A DNA stretch of 64,000 bases from Nocardia vinacea NBRC 16497 (GCF_000308835.1 NZ_BAGN01000101.1:1-64000), one strand, 5' to 3'; counted from the first letter of the stretch, positions 52,237-61,096 are shown. A program made the numbers and translations. Notes: generated by a model from the letters alone, not told the origin.

Positions 52237-53168
52237 CAGAAATACCCTTCGCGTTTGCGGTCTTCCATGCCTGCCTCGGAGATACGGTCATCGGCGCGGG
52301 TGGCGCCGCGTTCGGTGATGCGGGTGGCGGCGACTTCGGCGACCACCTCCGCGGGGGTTGCCGCGGTCGATTCGACACAGCCGGTGCAGGTCGCATCGCC
52401 GACCGTCCGGAATCGCACCGTACTTTCATACGGCTGCTCACCGTCGAGCAGGGTGAGGAACCTGGTGTGCGCCAACAGCATTCCATCGCGTTGCACCACG
52501 TTTCGGCGGTGTGCGTAGTACAGCGGTGGTAGCTCGATGTTCTCGGTGGCGATGTAATGCCAGATATCGAGTTCGGTCCAGTTGGACAGGGGGAACACCC
52601 GGATGTGTTCGCCCTTGTTGTGGCGTCCGTTGTAGAGGTTCCACAACTCGGGGCGCTGGTTCCGTGGATCCCACTGCCCGTATTCGTCGCGGAAGCTGAA
52701 TACGCGTTCCTTGGCGCGTGCTTTCTCCTCGTCGCGGCGTGCGCCACCGAAGACCGCGTCATAGCCGCCCTCACGGATCGACCGCAGCAAAGTGGCTGTC
52801 TGCAAACGGTTCCGGGTCGCGCGGGGTCCGGTCTCCTCGGTTACCCGGCCCGCGTCGATATCGTCGCCCACGCTGCCGACCACCAGCCGCAGACCGAGTC
52901 GCGCGACGGTGCGGTCGCGGTGTTCGATGACCTCGTCGAAATTGTGCCCGGTATCGATATGCAGCACCGGGAACGGTAGCGGCGCCGGCCAGAAGGCCTT
53001 CGCCGCCAAGTGCAGCATCACCACCGAATCCTTACCACCGGAGAACAGCAACACCGGCCGTTCGAAGGTAGCGGCGACTTCCCGGAATATATGTGCCGAC
53101 TCGGCCTCGAGCGCGTCCAGATGAGGCAACTCGTAGGTGCTCGCCGTCGACTTCGCGTACTGGCTCAC
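52236..53168 (-). CDS. cysD: Sulfate adenylyltransferase small subunit (CysD)
   Basis: A 310-residue ATP sulfurylase subunit of the PP-loop type (SGGKDSVVMLHLAAKAF at about 44-60, and the FGGARRDEEKARAKERVFSF loop). It forms APS with CysN. GTG 53168 is 32 bases after the iclR stop. A KstR-like box lies in this gap (53179-53192), so cysD may have its own promoter as well as read-through from iclR. Confidence 0.95.
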   Translation of the reverse strand: MSQYAKSTASTYELPHLDALEAESAHIFREVAATFERPVLLFSGGKDSVVMLHLAAKAFWPAPLPFPVLHIDTGHNFDEVIEHRDRTVARLGLRLVVGSVGDDIDAGRVTEETGPRATRNRLQTATLLRSIREGGYDAVFGGARRDEEKARAKERVFSFRDEYGQWDPRNQRPELWNLYNGRHNKGEHIRVFPLSNWTELDIWHYIATENIELPPLYYAHRRNVVQRDGMLLAHTRFLTLLDGEQPYESTVRFRTVGDATCTGCVESTAATPAEVVAEVAATRITERGATRADDRISEAGMEDRKREGYF

Positions 53169-53178
53169 ACCCCAAAAC

Positions 53179-53192
53179 TAGAACACGTTTCG
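53179..53192. promoter_or_regulatory. KstR-like box 1 (cysD promoter)
   Basis: TAGAACACGTTTCG: 13 of the 14 positions agree with TnnAACnnGTTnnA except the last base. It sits 11 bases upstream of the cysD start. Confidence 0.5.
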
Positions 53193-53200
53193 GTCATTGG

Positions 53201-54088
53201 TCAATGGTTGGAATCCGGCTTGTGACCCCCGGATTCGGCGGTCACCCGATCCGCGGCGGCTACGAGTGCGGTTCCGCGACGGTCGATCTCGGCGCCGGTG
53301 ATGGAGGCTCCGACGTACATCGTCAGCACCATGTTCTGCCTGCCGTCGCCGCCGTAGGTGGGTGCCGCGAGCAGGCTGACCGGATGTTCCTTGCGCGGGC
53401 GCAGATCGGTGCCGAGATAGACCCGCTCCCCGAGGCTGGTCACCAGTTCACCGACGAGTTCGCGCACCTCGCTCGGCAGGTCGCTGGCCGCGACCCCGGC
53501 CAGCAAAGCGTATAGCCGCCGACCGGCCGCGGTCAGGCTTTCGACCAGGTAGCCGCGCTCGCGGCACTCCGCGACGATCCGGCGCAGCCGGGCCTCGTCC
53601 TGGCGCAGCGGCACCGTCGGCGGCTTGCGCAACCAGGCGTCGAACGCCGCGTCGGTATCCCAGAGCACGTACATCAGACCGACCGGCGGCGCGAAATGGT
53701 AGGCCGCACCCACCTTGACCAGGCCCGGACCGGTGCTTTCCAGCACCATGATCTGCTCGCCGACCACGGCCGACGCGGTACAGGTCGTGCGGTAGAGCGC
53801 GGTGAGTTTCTCCAGCTCGGCGCGCGCGATGGAGGCGATGGCGAAGCTGTCCTGTGCGACCCGGCCGGCCGCGATAAGCGCAGGTCCGAGGCCATAGGTG
53901 CGGGTGTTCGCGTCGCGCATGAGATAGCCGCCCGCGGTCAGTTCGGTGAGGATGCCCAGGCAGGTCGGCTTGGCCAAATCGAGTTCCCGGGCCAGTTCGG
54001 AGAGTCCGAAGCGTTTCCCGCGCCGCTCGACGAAGAAATCCAGCACTTGGACCACCCGTGCGGTCGGGGCGGATCTGCGGGCAACCAT
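53201..54088 (-). CDS. IclR family transcriptional regulator
   Basis: About 295 residues with an IclR winged helix at 10-75 (FGLSELARELDLAKPTCLGI) and a ligand-binding domain (about 95-260). ATG 54088 is six bases from AGGAG; an upstream TTG is unlikely. It is divergent from the DUF1214-SDR-sulfotransferase operon and co-directional with cysD-cysNC. It probably controls one or both in response to a small organic ligand. Confidence 0.87.
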   Translation of the reverse strand: MVARRSAPTARVVQVLDFFVERRGKRFGLSELARELDLAKPTCLGILTELTAGGYLMRDANTRTYGLGPALIAAGRVAQDSFAIASIARAELEKLTALYRTTCTASAVVGEQIMVLESTGPGLVKVGAAYHFAPPVGLMYVLWDTDAAFDAWLRKPPTVPLRQDEARLRRIVAECRERGYLVESLTAAGRRLYALLAGVAASDLPSEVRELVGELVTSLGERVYLGTDLRPRKEHPVSLLAAPTYGGDGRQNMVLTMYVGASITGAEIDRRGTALVAAADRVTAESGGHKPDSNH

Positions 54089-54098
54089 GGACAACTCC

Positions 54099-54112
54099 TA
54101 GAACAGGTTCTA
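54099..54112. promoter_or_regulatory. KstR-like box 2 in divergent promoter
   Basis: TAGAAC-AG-GTTCTA, a perfect 6-bp dyad that fits the published KstR consensus TnnAACnnGTTnnA at every fixed position. Located between iclR and the DUF1214 operon; the adjacent IclR protein is an alternative binder. Confidence 0.6.
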
Positions 54113-54129
54113 ATCTTGCTCATATCGAA

Positions 54130-54148
54130 ATGTACCAGAGCGGTACAT
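54130..54148. promoter_or_regulatory. Second dyad near DUF1214 start
   Basis: ATGTACC-AGAGC-GGTACAT, a 7-bp perfect dyad. It overlaps an in-frame ATG (54130), supporting the downstream TTG 54178 as the true start. Likely a regulator site. Confidence 0.5.
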
Positions 54149-54177
54149 ATTTGGAACAGCTACTTCGGAGAAGCCTC

Positions 54178-55341
54178 TTGCTGACACAGCCGTTCGCGGA
54201 AGCCATCGCCGCCGCCGAGGAGATCATCACCGGCGCACCGCATATTCGGACCGAACAGGACCTCGTCGAGGGTTACGACTACCTCGCGGGCAGTATTCGC
54301 GCCTCAATTCAGATGGCGTGGGCCTTCGAGCGGGACTTTCCGTTCTTCGTCATGTCCACCGGGCCGTATACGAAAATGGGTCTGGACAATCCGGACACCC
54401 TCTACTTCCACTCGTATCTGCGCCCCGACGCCGAGTATGTGGTGACCGGAACTCGCGGCACCACCCGTGACCTCAGCTTCCAGGTGCTCAACGGCAACTA
54501 CTCGCCGGTGGATGTCCCCGACAGCGAGACCGCCTTCGATGCCCGCGCCCTCGATATCGCGGCCGACGGTACCTACGAACTCCGGCTCGGCCCCGGCGCG
54601 GCGCGGCCCGGCTACGTCCATCTCGCACCGGACTCCGCCATGCTCGTGGTTCGCGAGGTATACAGCGACTGGGCCACCGAGAAGCCGGGCACGATTCGCA
54701 TTCAGCGGGTGGACACGATCGGCGACGCACCGCCGCCGCTGACCAGGGACGTGATGAGCAAGCGTTATGAGATCGCGGGGAAAATGCTGGTCTCGCGGCT
54801 GAATACCTTCCTGGCGTTCCCGAAGTGGTTCTATCTCAATCTGCCGGTCAATACGATGACCGAACCGCGCTCCACCCCGGGCGGACTGACCACGCAGTTC
54901 TCCTCCGTCGGTCACTACGAACTCGACGACGATCAGGTCATGATCCTCACGGTCCCCAAATCGGATGCGCCGTATCAGGGTTTCCAACTCGGCAGCATGT
55001 GGTACCTGTCGCTGGACTACATCAACCACCAGACCAGCCTCACCGCCGACCAGGCGCGGGTGGATCCGGACGGGATGATCCGGCTCGTGATCAGCGAGCG
55101 TGATCCGGGACTGACCAACTGGATCGAGCGCACCGGGCATGCGCGCGGATACCTGCAATTCCGCTGGCAGCAGCTGTCACGGGATCTGAAGCCCGAAGAC
55201 GGGCCGAAGGTGGAGGTGGTTTCGCTCGCCGAATTGCCGGACCGGCTGCCGTACTACCAGGAGGCTCAGGTCACGTCCGAGCAATGGAAGGCCCGGATCG
55301 CGGCACGTCAGGTTGCCGTGGCGGAAAGGATGCTCGGCTGA
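54178..55341 (+). CDS. DUF1214 domain-containing protein
   Basis: About 387 residues. DUF1214 proteins have two beta domains and no agreed function; here the conserved block GGLTTQFSSVGHYELDDDQV and PKSDAPYQGFQLGSMWYLSL is around residues 230-290. TTG 54178 has GGAGAAG upstream and lies after the operator-like dyads; an in-frame ATG 54130 is inside one. No signal peptide is seen in this version. Stop overlaps the SDR start (TGATG). Often found near SDR and sulfotransferase genes in Mycobacteriales. Confidence 0.78.
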   Translation: MLTQPFAEAIAAAEEIITGAPHIRTEQDLVEGYDYLAGSIRASIQMAWAFERDFPFFVMSTGPYTKMGLDNPDTLYFHSYLRPDAEYVVTGTRGTTRDLSFQVLNGNYSPVDVPDSETAFDARALDIAADGTYELRLGPGAARPGYVHLAPDSAMLVVREVYSDWATEKPGTIRIQRVDTIGDAPPPLTRDVMSKRYEIAGKMLVSRLNTFLAFPKWFYLNLPVNTMTEPRSTPGGLTTQFSSVGHYELDDDQVMILTVPKSDAPYQGFQLGSMWYLSLDYINHQTSLTADQARVDPDGMIRLVISERDPGLTNWIERTGHARGYLQFRWQQLSRDLKPEDGPKVEVVSLAELPDRLPYYQEAQVTSEQWKARIAARQVAVAERMLG

Positions 55342-56117
55342 TGTTGTTGCAGGACAAGGTAGTTGTCGTCTCCGGCGTCGGCCCGGGGTTGGGGCGTGCG
55401 ATCGCGGTGCAGAGTGCGCGCGCCGGTGCCGATGTGGTGCTGGCCTCGCGGACCGAGTCGCGGCTGACCGAGGTGGCCAAGGAGATCACCGAACTCGGCA
55501 GGCGCGCGGTGGTGGTGCCGACCGATATCAACGATGAAGCGGCCGTGACGAATCTGGTCGAGACGGCGCAGAACGCGTTCGGCCACGTCGACACCCTGGT
55601 GAACAATGCCTTCGCGATTCCGCCGATCACGGATCTGGCCGATGTCGATCTCGATGACGTGCGTGCCGGCTTCGAGACGAATGTGCTTGCCGCACTGCGG
55701 TTGACGCGTCTGTTCGTGCCCGCGCTCACCGAGTCCAAGGGCTCGGTGGTCATGATCAATTCGGCGGTGCTGCGGCATTCGCGGCGCACCTTCGGGCCGT
55801 ACAAGATGGCCAAGGCGAGCCTGCTGGCGTTGGCGCAGAGTCTGGCCACCGAACTCGGGCCGAAGGGCATTCGGGTGAATACCATTGCGCCCGGCTATAT
55901 CTGGGCGGACAACCTGAAGTGGTACTTCAACTATCAGGCCAAGCAGCGCGGGATCACCCCCGAAGAGGTATATGCCGAAACGGCCGAGACCATCGACCTG
56001 CGCAAGTTGCCCGAACCCGATGAGATCGCTGATGCCGTGGTCTTCTTCGCCTCGCATCTGGCGCGGGCGATCACCGGCGCATGCCTGGATGTCAACGGCG
56101 GCGAATACCACCACTAG
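55341..56117 (+). CDS. SDR family oxidoreductase
   Basis: A 258-residue classical SDR with SGVGPGLGRAIAVQSA (NAD-binding), VNNAF, and the catalytic Tyr-Lys in FGPYKMAKAS. Coupled to DUF1214 upstream; the sulfotransferase gene follows at four bases. It probably oxidises or reduces a hydroxyl group of the molecule that is sulfated. Confidence 0.87.
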   Translation: MLLQDKVVVVSGVGPGLGRAIAVQSARAGADVVLASRTESRLTEVAKEITELGRRAVVVPTDINDEAAVTNLVETAQNAFGHVDTLVNNAFAIPPITDLADVDLDDVRAGFETNVLAALRLTRLFVPALTESKGSVVMINSAVLRHSRRTFGPYKMAKASLLALAQSLATELGPKGIRVNTIAPGYIWADNLKWYFNYQAKQRGITPEEVYAETAETIDLRKLPEPDEIADAVVFFASHLARAITGACLDVNGGEYHH

Positions 56118-56120
56118 GAG

Positions 56121-57290
56121 ATGACTGTGATCGGCAGAGACGACGTCGGCACCATCGACGATCTGCACGCCTCGGCGACCAAGGTCGTCGGATTGAGCGA
56201 TTTCGGCGACGACGGCTACCGCGAGGGGCTGGCAGTGCTGCTCGAGTCCTATGCCAAGGAAGCCGAGCTGACGCCCTTCGGCAATAAGGTCAATCGGGCC
56301 TTCCTGCGCGGTGCGCTGATTGCCAGGTTGCTGAGCGAGGCCGCGTGGCAACGCTTTCCGGAACATGCCGAGGTCGAGATCGAGCGCCCGATCTTCGTGA
56401 CCGGGCTGCCGCGTTCGGGTACCACGGCGGTGCATCGGCTGCTCAATGCGGATCCGGCGCATCAGGGCCTGGAAATGTGGCTCACCGAGATGCCGCAGCC
56501 GCGGCCGCCGCGCGAGACGTGGGCGGACAATCCGGTGTATCAGCGGATCGAGGCGGCATTCGAGCAGCATCATGTGGAACATCCGGAATTCATGGGCGTG
56601 CACCATATTTCGGCGGACCAGGTGGAGGAGTGCTGGCAGCTGCTGCGGCAGTCGCTGATGTCGGTGTCCTACGAATGCCTCGGCTATCTGCCCGGCTATT
56701 CCGAGTGGTTGCGCGAACAGGATTGGACCGATGCCTATCGCAGGCATCGGCGCAACCTGCAGTTGATCGGGATGCCCGATGCCGACCGGCGGTGGGTATT
56801 GAAGAACCCGAGTCATCTGTTCGCGCTGGACGCGATCTTCGAGGTGTATCCGGATGCGCTGGTGATCCAGATGCACCGGGATCCGCGCACCATCATCGCC
56901 TCGGTGTGCAGTCTGAACGAGCAGGCCTCGGCGGGATGGTCGGAGAAGTTCCGCGGTCCGGTCGTCGGTGCCGCGCAGTTGGATCTGTGGGCCAGGGGAG
57001 CGGATAAATTCCTCGCGGATCGCAAGCGGCACAATGCCGCTCAGTTCCGCGATGTGTACTACGACGATTTCGTCGCCGACCCGATCGGCACCGTCGGATC
57101 GATCTACCGGCACTTCGATATCGAGCTGAGCCCCGAGGCCGAAGCCGCGATGACGGCATTGCATACGGAAAGCACCTCCGGTGCGGCGCGTCCCGTGCAT
57201 CGCTACACGCTGGAGGACTTCGGTCTTACTGCGGCCCAGGTCGACGCGCGTTTCGCGGAGTACCGCAGCCGGCACTTCCCGACGAGCTAG
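56121..57290 (+). CDS. Sulfotransferase
   Basis: A 389-residue cytosolic PAPS-dependent sulfotransferase of the family common in mycobacteria. It has the 5'-phosphosulfate loop IFVTGLPRSGTTAVHRLLNA near 93-112 and a 3'-phosphate motif (IQMHRDPRTIIASVCSLN) near 250. The acceptor is unknown. The adjacent cysD-cysNC genes would supply PAPS. Its stop lies just before a bidirectional terminator. Confidence 0.88.
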   Translation: MTVIGRDDVGTIDDLHASATKVVGLSDFGDDGYREGLAVLLESYAKEAELTPFGNKVNRAFLRGALIARLLSEAAWQRFPEHAEVEIERPIFVTGLPRSGTTAVHRLLNADPAHQGLEMWLTEMPQPRPPRETWADNPVYQRIEAAFEQHHVEHPEFMGVHHISADQVEECWQLLRQSLMSVSYECLGYLPGYSEWLREQDWTDAYRRHRRNLQLIGMPDADRRWVLKNPSHLFALDAIFEVYPDALVIQMHRDPRTIIASVCSLNEQASAGWSEKFRGPVVGAAQLDLWARGADKFLADRKRHNAAQFRDVYYDDFVADPIGTVGSIYRHFDIELSPEAEAAMTALHTESTSGAARPVHRYTLEDFGLTAAQVDARFAEYRSRHFPTS

Positions 57291-57297
57291 CGGGTGG

Positions 57298-57360
57298 ACC
57301 GAGATCAGGTCGAAGCCGCGGCGGCATCGGTCGACGCCACCAGTTTCACCTGATCTCGGT
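57298..57360. terminator. Bidirectional terminator with 13-bp stem
   Basis: Arms ACCGAGATCAGGT (57298-57310) and its complement (57348-57360) with a 37-base loop containing another small GC-rich dyad. Between the convergent sulfotransferase and thioesterase genes. Confidence 0.65.
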
Positions 57361-57377
57361 ACCCGCGAACGACCGGC

Positions 57378-58049
57378 TCACTGCTGCCCGGGTTTGAGTA
57401 CGATGAACAGGCCGTTCGCCTCGGCGCAGAGGCGTTCGCCGTCGTGCAGGGTGGCCCGGACATAGACCTTGCGGCCCTCCTGCCGTTCGGTCCAGGCGTG
57501 CACCTGCAATTCGGTGTCGAGGGGAGTGATGGAGCGGTAGTCGACGGTGAGCGAGGCGGTGCGGGTCACCCCGCCCGCGTACACCGCGGCGGCCATACCG
57601 AGCAGATCGTCGAAGCCGACCGCGACCTGTCCACCGTGGGCGGCCTTATTGCCGCCGAGGTGGAAAGTGCGGAAGGTGATGCGGGCTTCGATGCCGTCCC
57701 TGCCCGCCTTGTCGACGACGAACGGCGGCAGCGTGATGTTGCCGCGGGAGGGCAGGTCGACCCGGGTCCAGGTCGGCGCGGACCATTCGTCGACGATTGC
57801 TGTGTCCAACTTGTCGTTGAGCTGTTTGAGGATGCCGATCGTCTCCAGCGCGAGCTCATCGGTCGGGCACGCCAGCCTGGCCCGATCCATCAGGCTGCGC
57901 ACCTGCTCGACGAACGCGCCGTAGTGCGGCCCGCCGCGTGAAATATCGAGCTCGTCCAGCTGTGCATTGATCAGCTCCGACATCGGCCGGAACCCGCCCT
58001 CGTGGTGCTCTTCGCTCGGCAGCGAGTTACCGACCTGCTCTTCACTCAT
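57378..58049 (-). CDS. PaaI family thioesterase
   Basis: About 223 residues, longer than a minimal hotdog protein because of an N-terminal helical extension (about 1-100). The hotdog signature GGNKAAHGGQVAVGFDDLLG is at about 135, with the catalytic HGG. ATG 58049 immediately follows a KstR-like box; an upstream in-frame GTG would overlap the box. Its position suggests regulation with the sulfation module. Confidence 0.8.
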   Translation of the reverse strand: MSEEQVGNSLPSEEHHEGGFRPMSELINAQLDELDISRGGPHYGAFVEQVRSLMDRARLACPTDELALETIGILKQLNDKLDTAIVDEWSAPTWTRVDLPSRGNITLPPFVVDKAGRDGIEARITFRTFHLGGNKAAHGGQVAVGFDDLLGMAAAVYAGGVTRTASLTVDYRSITPLDTELQVHAWTERQEGRKVYVRATLHDGERLCAEANGLFIVLKPGQQ

Positions 58050-58050
58050 A

Positions 58051-58064
58051 TAGAACACGTTATC
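58051..58064. promoter_or_regulatory. KstR-like box 3 upstream of thioesterase
   Basis: TAGAACACGTTATC on the plus strand; matches the KstR consensus at 13 of 14 positions. It lies two bases from the start codon. Confidence 0.5.
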
Positions 58065-58339
58065 GGTTGCCGATCGAATGCTCGTTCGGTGGGGCTGGTG
58101 CTGCAGTGGCTACTGCACGCCGGCGCGTCACTTGCATCGGCCGTACGCCGCTCTTGCGGCCGCGCCGTGGCTGGTCGCGCGCGTCCACATGTGGCCGAAT
58201 GCGGGGGCGGGATGGGCTGGCCTAATGTGGGTAGTCGTTGTTCATCAGGTCTTCCGAAAACCCCCACCGCGGGGCGGGTCGATGGGTTGGCCATCGGGTC
58301 GTCGCCGAACGGTGTTGCCGGCGAAAGGCTTTGTCCCGT
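58065..58339. other. Intergenic stretch without recognisable gene
   Basis: About 275 bases between thioesterase and HAD genes. Several open frames, none with a domain or Shine-Dalgarno; no clear hairpin. Confidence 0.35.
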
Positions 58340-58993
58340 ATGCATATTGCCGCTGTTGTCTTCGATATGGACGGCGTTCTGATCGACTCGGAGCCGGTGT
58401 GGGAGCAGGTGCGCCGCCAGTATGTGGCGGAGCGGGGTGGGCGCTGGCTACCCGATACGCAGCAGCGGCTGATGGGGATGAGCACCGGGGAGTGGTCGGA
58501 CTATCTCAGTACTGAACTCGGTGTCGGCGCGACGCCGGATACCGTGGCCAATGATGTGATCGATCGGATGGCGCAGCATTACGAACAGTCGGTTCCGCTG
58601 CTGCCGGGGGCGGTCGAGGCGGTGCAGCGCATCAGCGAACACTGGCCGCTCGCGGTGGCCAGTTCGTCGCCGCGAACCTTGATCGACACGGTGCTCGGCC
58701 GCACCGGGCTGATCGAATTCTTCGGCGTCACCTTCTCGACCGAGGAGGTCGATCGGGGTAAGCCCGCACCCGATGTCTACGTGGCGGCGGCCGCCTTCAT
58801 GCGGCACAAGTCCACCGAATGTGCGGCCGTCGAGGATTCGAGCAACGGTCTGCGCGCGGCGCACGCCGCGGGTATGCGCGTCATCGCCGCGCCGCGCCCG
58901 GAATACCCGCCTGCTCCGGACGCCCTCGCCCTGGCCGCCGAGGTGATCGACACCCTCGACAAACTCACCCCCGAACTCGTCGCCGGGGAGTGA
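58340..58993 (+). CDS. HAD-superfamily phosphatase (beta-phosphoglucomutase-like)
   Basis: A 217-residue subclass IA HAD hydrolase. Motif I DMDGVLIDSEP has the nucleophile Asp near residue 9, motif II VASSSP is at about 113, motif III RGKPAPDVY is at about 146 and motif IV VEDSSNGLRAA is at about 170. It dephosphorylates small metabolites or isomerises sugar phosphates. ATG 58340 follows GAAAGG at a longish spacing. No operon partner. Confidence 0.85.
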   Translation: MHIAAVVFDMDGVLIDSEPVWEQVRRQYVAERGGRWLPDTQQRLMGMSTGEWSDYLSTELGVGATPDTVANDVIDRMAQHYEQSVPLLPGAVEAVQRISEHWPLAVASSSPRTLIDTVLGRTGLIEFFGVTFSTEEVDRGKPAPDVYVAAAAFMRHKSTECAAVEDSSNGLRAAHAAGMRVIAAPRPEYPPAPDALALAAEVIDTLDKLTPELVAGE

Positions 58994-59024
58994 ACCCAAC
59001 GCCGCAGCCGCTGATATAGCCGGG

Positions 59025-59618
59025 TCAGGGTTGGTAGGACTCGAGCAGGGCGCGGGCGGCGGCGGTGAGGTCGGCTTCGAGCCAGGTGGGAAGGGCGGGG
59101 GCCTGGGCGTGTCGGCGCAGGGCGGCGTAGGGGAGGTCGACTACGGCGCGGCTGACGGCGTCGAGTTCGCGGTCGCCGTCGCGGCCGAAGCGGGCGGCGG
59201 CGATGCGGCGCAGGTGGTCGATGAGCGGTGCGTTCATCTGGTCGAGGCGGGCCCGGAATTCCGCGTCCGGTCCGCCGTCGAGCAGATCGCTTGGCCGAAG
59301 ATTCAGCAAAAGCTTTGCGTCGTCGGGTAATTCGCGACCGAAGTGAATGCTCGCCACGGCCATCGCGACACCGGCCTCGACCGGGTCCGGTTCGTCGGCG
59401 GCGGCCTTGACCCGGTCCTGGAAGCGTTCGAGTGCGCGCAGCCAGGCCGCGGTCAGCACACCGTTGCGGTTGCCGAAGCGGTGATAGAGCGTGCCGACGG
59501 GTGCGCCGCTGGCCGCCGCGATCGCCGCGACGCTGGCGGCGCGGGGTCCGTCGGTGAGCACGAGGGTGCGTGCTGCGTCGAGGATCACGTCGGTGTCGTG
59601 CTTGCGGGGAGGCGCCAT
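59025..59618 (-). CDS. TetR family transcriptional regulator
   Basis: A 197-residue repressor with an HTH at about 12-58 (ASVAAIAAASGAPVGTLYHR) and a C-terminal ligand domain. Starts at ATG 59618, directly abutting a GTACTAGTAC palindrome, with GAAGGAA further upstream. Divergent from the SRPBCC gene pair, the likely target. Confidence 0.85.
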   Translation of the reverse strand: MAPPRKHDTDVILDAARTLVLTDGPRAASVAAIAAASGAPVGTLYHRFGNRNGVLTAAWLRALERFQDRVKAAADEPDPVEAGVAMAVASIHFGRELPDDAKLLLNLRPSDLLDGGPDAEFRARLDQMNAPLIDHLRRIAAARFGRDGDRELDAVSRAVVDLPYAALRRHAQAPALPTWLEADLTAAARALLESYQP

Positions 59619-59628
59619 GTACTAGTAC
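59619..59628. promoter_or_regulatory. Palindrome between TetR and SRPBCC genes
   Basis: GTACTAGTAC, a 10-bp perfect palindrome, in the 21-base divergent gap. Probably the TetR operator; it also lies between the Shine-Dalgarno and the TetR ATG. Confidence 0.5.
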
Positions 59629-59639
59629 GTTCCTTCTAT

Positions 59640-60008
59640 ATGGAGCGATTGCCCTACATAGATGAGCATGCCAGATCGGTGGACGCGAATCGCGATCGGG
59701 CGTGGAAAGCCTTGCTGAAAGTTGTCTGCAAGGATCCGAACGATCCGTCGAAGACTCCGACCGGCTTCGTGCTCGACGCGGCCGAGGAGCCCGCTCGGCT
59801 GGCGCTGCGGGGCCGGCACTGGTTCTCGCGCTATGCGCTGGTCTTCGAACTGGACGAGCAAGGTCCGAGCCGGACATTGGTGCGAGCGCAGAGTTGGGCC
59901 GAATTCCCAGGTCTGCACGGAAAGATCTACCGCGCGTTGGTCATCGGTACCGGCGGCCACAAGGTCGTGGTGCGCGATATGCTCCGCCGAATCGCGGCCG
60001 CGGCATGA
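59640..60008 (+). CDS. SRPBCC-like/DUF2867-type small protein
   Basis: A 122-residue protein with a hydrophobic-cavity-type fold (SVDANRDRAWKALLKVVC and ALRGRHWFSRYALVFELDEQ, TLVRAQSWAEFPG). It probably binds a hydrophobic ligand. Its stop overlaps the next start by ATGA, so it is coupled to the second SRPBCC-like gene and divergent from tetR. Confidence 0.7.
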   Translation: MERLPYIDEHARSVDANRDRAWKALLKVVCKDPNDPSKTPTGFVLDAAEEPARLALRGRHWFSRYALVFELDEQGPSRTLVRAQSWAEFPGLHGKIYRALVIGTGGHKVVVRDMLRRIAAAA

Positions 60009-60508
60009 TCCCGGGTCTGGTCTGGGGTGCCACAGAAGCTGAATGCGAGCTCCCGCTGCCCTGTGACGAGGTGCAACCCGGCGGGGTGCAGGCGGATCGG
60101 GCCATCAGCATCGACGCGCCGCCCAGCGTGGTATATGGCTGGCTGTGCCAATTGCGGGTCGCGCCGTACAGCTACGATCTGCTCGACAATTTCGGCAGGC
60201 GCAGCCCACGCCACCGCGATCCGGCGCTCACCGAACTCGAAGTGGGACAGCGGTTCATGTCCGCGTTCACCCTCGTCTCCTTCGTGCTGTGCCGCCATAT
60301 CACCCTGGTATCCGGCAAGATCTGCGTAACCTATGCGGTGCGACCCGAGGCGCACGGCACCCGCCTGACGGTCCGAATGCATTGCGGCGCACCGTGGATC
60401 GTCGCCCGCGTGCTGGCTCTCGGCGATGTGCTCATGATGCGCAAGCAGTTGCTGACGCTGAAGGAACTGGCCGAAGCCGAGGCGCGCGCCACGGAGGTAT
60501 CGCGATAG
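60005..60508 (+). CDS. SRPBCC family protein
   Basis: A 167-residue polyketide-cyclase/dehydrase-like lipid-binding protein: RAISIDAPPSVVYGWLCQLR marks the first strand and helix; a conserved TYAVRPEAHGTRLTVRMHCG strand follows. Coupled to the preceding gene. Probably a carrier, cyclase or sensor for a hydrophobic compound; substrate unknown. Confidence 0.78.
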   Translation: MIPGLVWGATEAECELPLPCDEVQPGGVQADRAISIDAPPSVVYGWLCQLRVAPYSYDLLDNFGRRSPRHRDPALTELEVGQRFMSAFTLVSFVLCRHITLVSGKICVTYAVRPEAHGTRLTVRMHCGAPWIVARVLALGDVLMMRKQLLTLKELAEAEARATEVSR

Positions 60509-60525
60509 CCGTGCACGATGGGTAC

Positions 60526-61052
60526 ATGTCGAATTATGTTCAGCTAGGACCGGTTCGAACCTGGTACGACGAAACCGGCGACGGCGAGCCGGTGCTGTTG
60601 CTGCACGGCGGTTTCGTGGATTCGCGCACCTTCGACGCCGCGGTCCCCGGCCTGGCCGAACATTTCCGCGTCTACCGCATGGATCGCCGCGGCCACGGCC
60701 GCACACCGGATGTCGACGGACCGATCAGCTATGACATGATGGCCGATGACGCGATCGCATTCCTGGACAAGGTGATCGGCGGCCAGGCGCACCTGGTCGG
60801 TTACAGCGACGGCGCGAATATCGCCTGTCCGCGATCACCAGTCGCACCCTCTTCCTCGCCGCGGACGACGATGCCGTGACCCTCGAGCACACCATCGCCC
60901 TCTACCGCGCGATCGCGGATACCGAACTTGCCATCGTCCCCAGGACCTCACACCTACTGGTGGTCGAAAAGCCCGCGGAGGTCTACCGCCAGATCGGCAT
61001 CTTCCTTACCACCGCCGCCAACCCCACCTACCAACCCATTCGCCGCGCCTGA
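60526..61052 (+). pseudogene. Alpha/beta hydrolase with internal deletion
   Basis: The N-terminal part (MSNYVQLGPVRTWYDETG, the oxyanion HGG and the nucleophile elbow HLVGYSDGAN) runs to about 60835 and then changes frame. The C-terminal part reads AITSRTLFLAADDDAVTLEH and SHLLVVEKPAEVYRQIGIFL, carrying the catalytic Asp and His, and ends at 61052. About 80-90 residues of the cap and core between them are missing. It looks like a recent deletion. Confidence 0.7.
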
Positions 61053-61096
61053 ACGTCAACCCTCGGCAATCGCGGCGCGCACGAGAGTCCGTGTGG

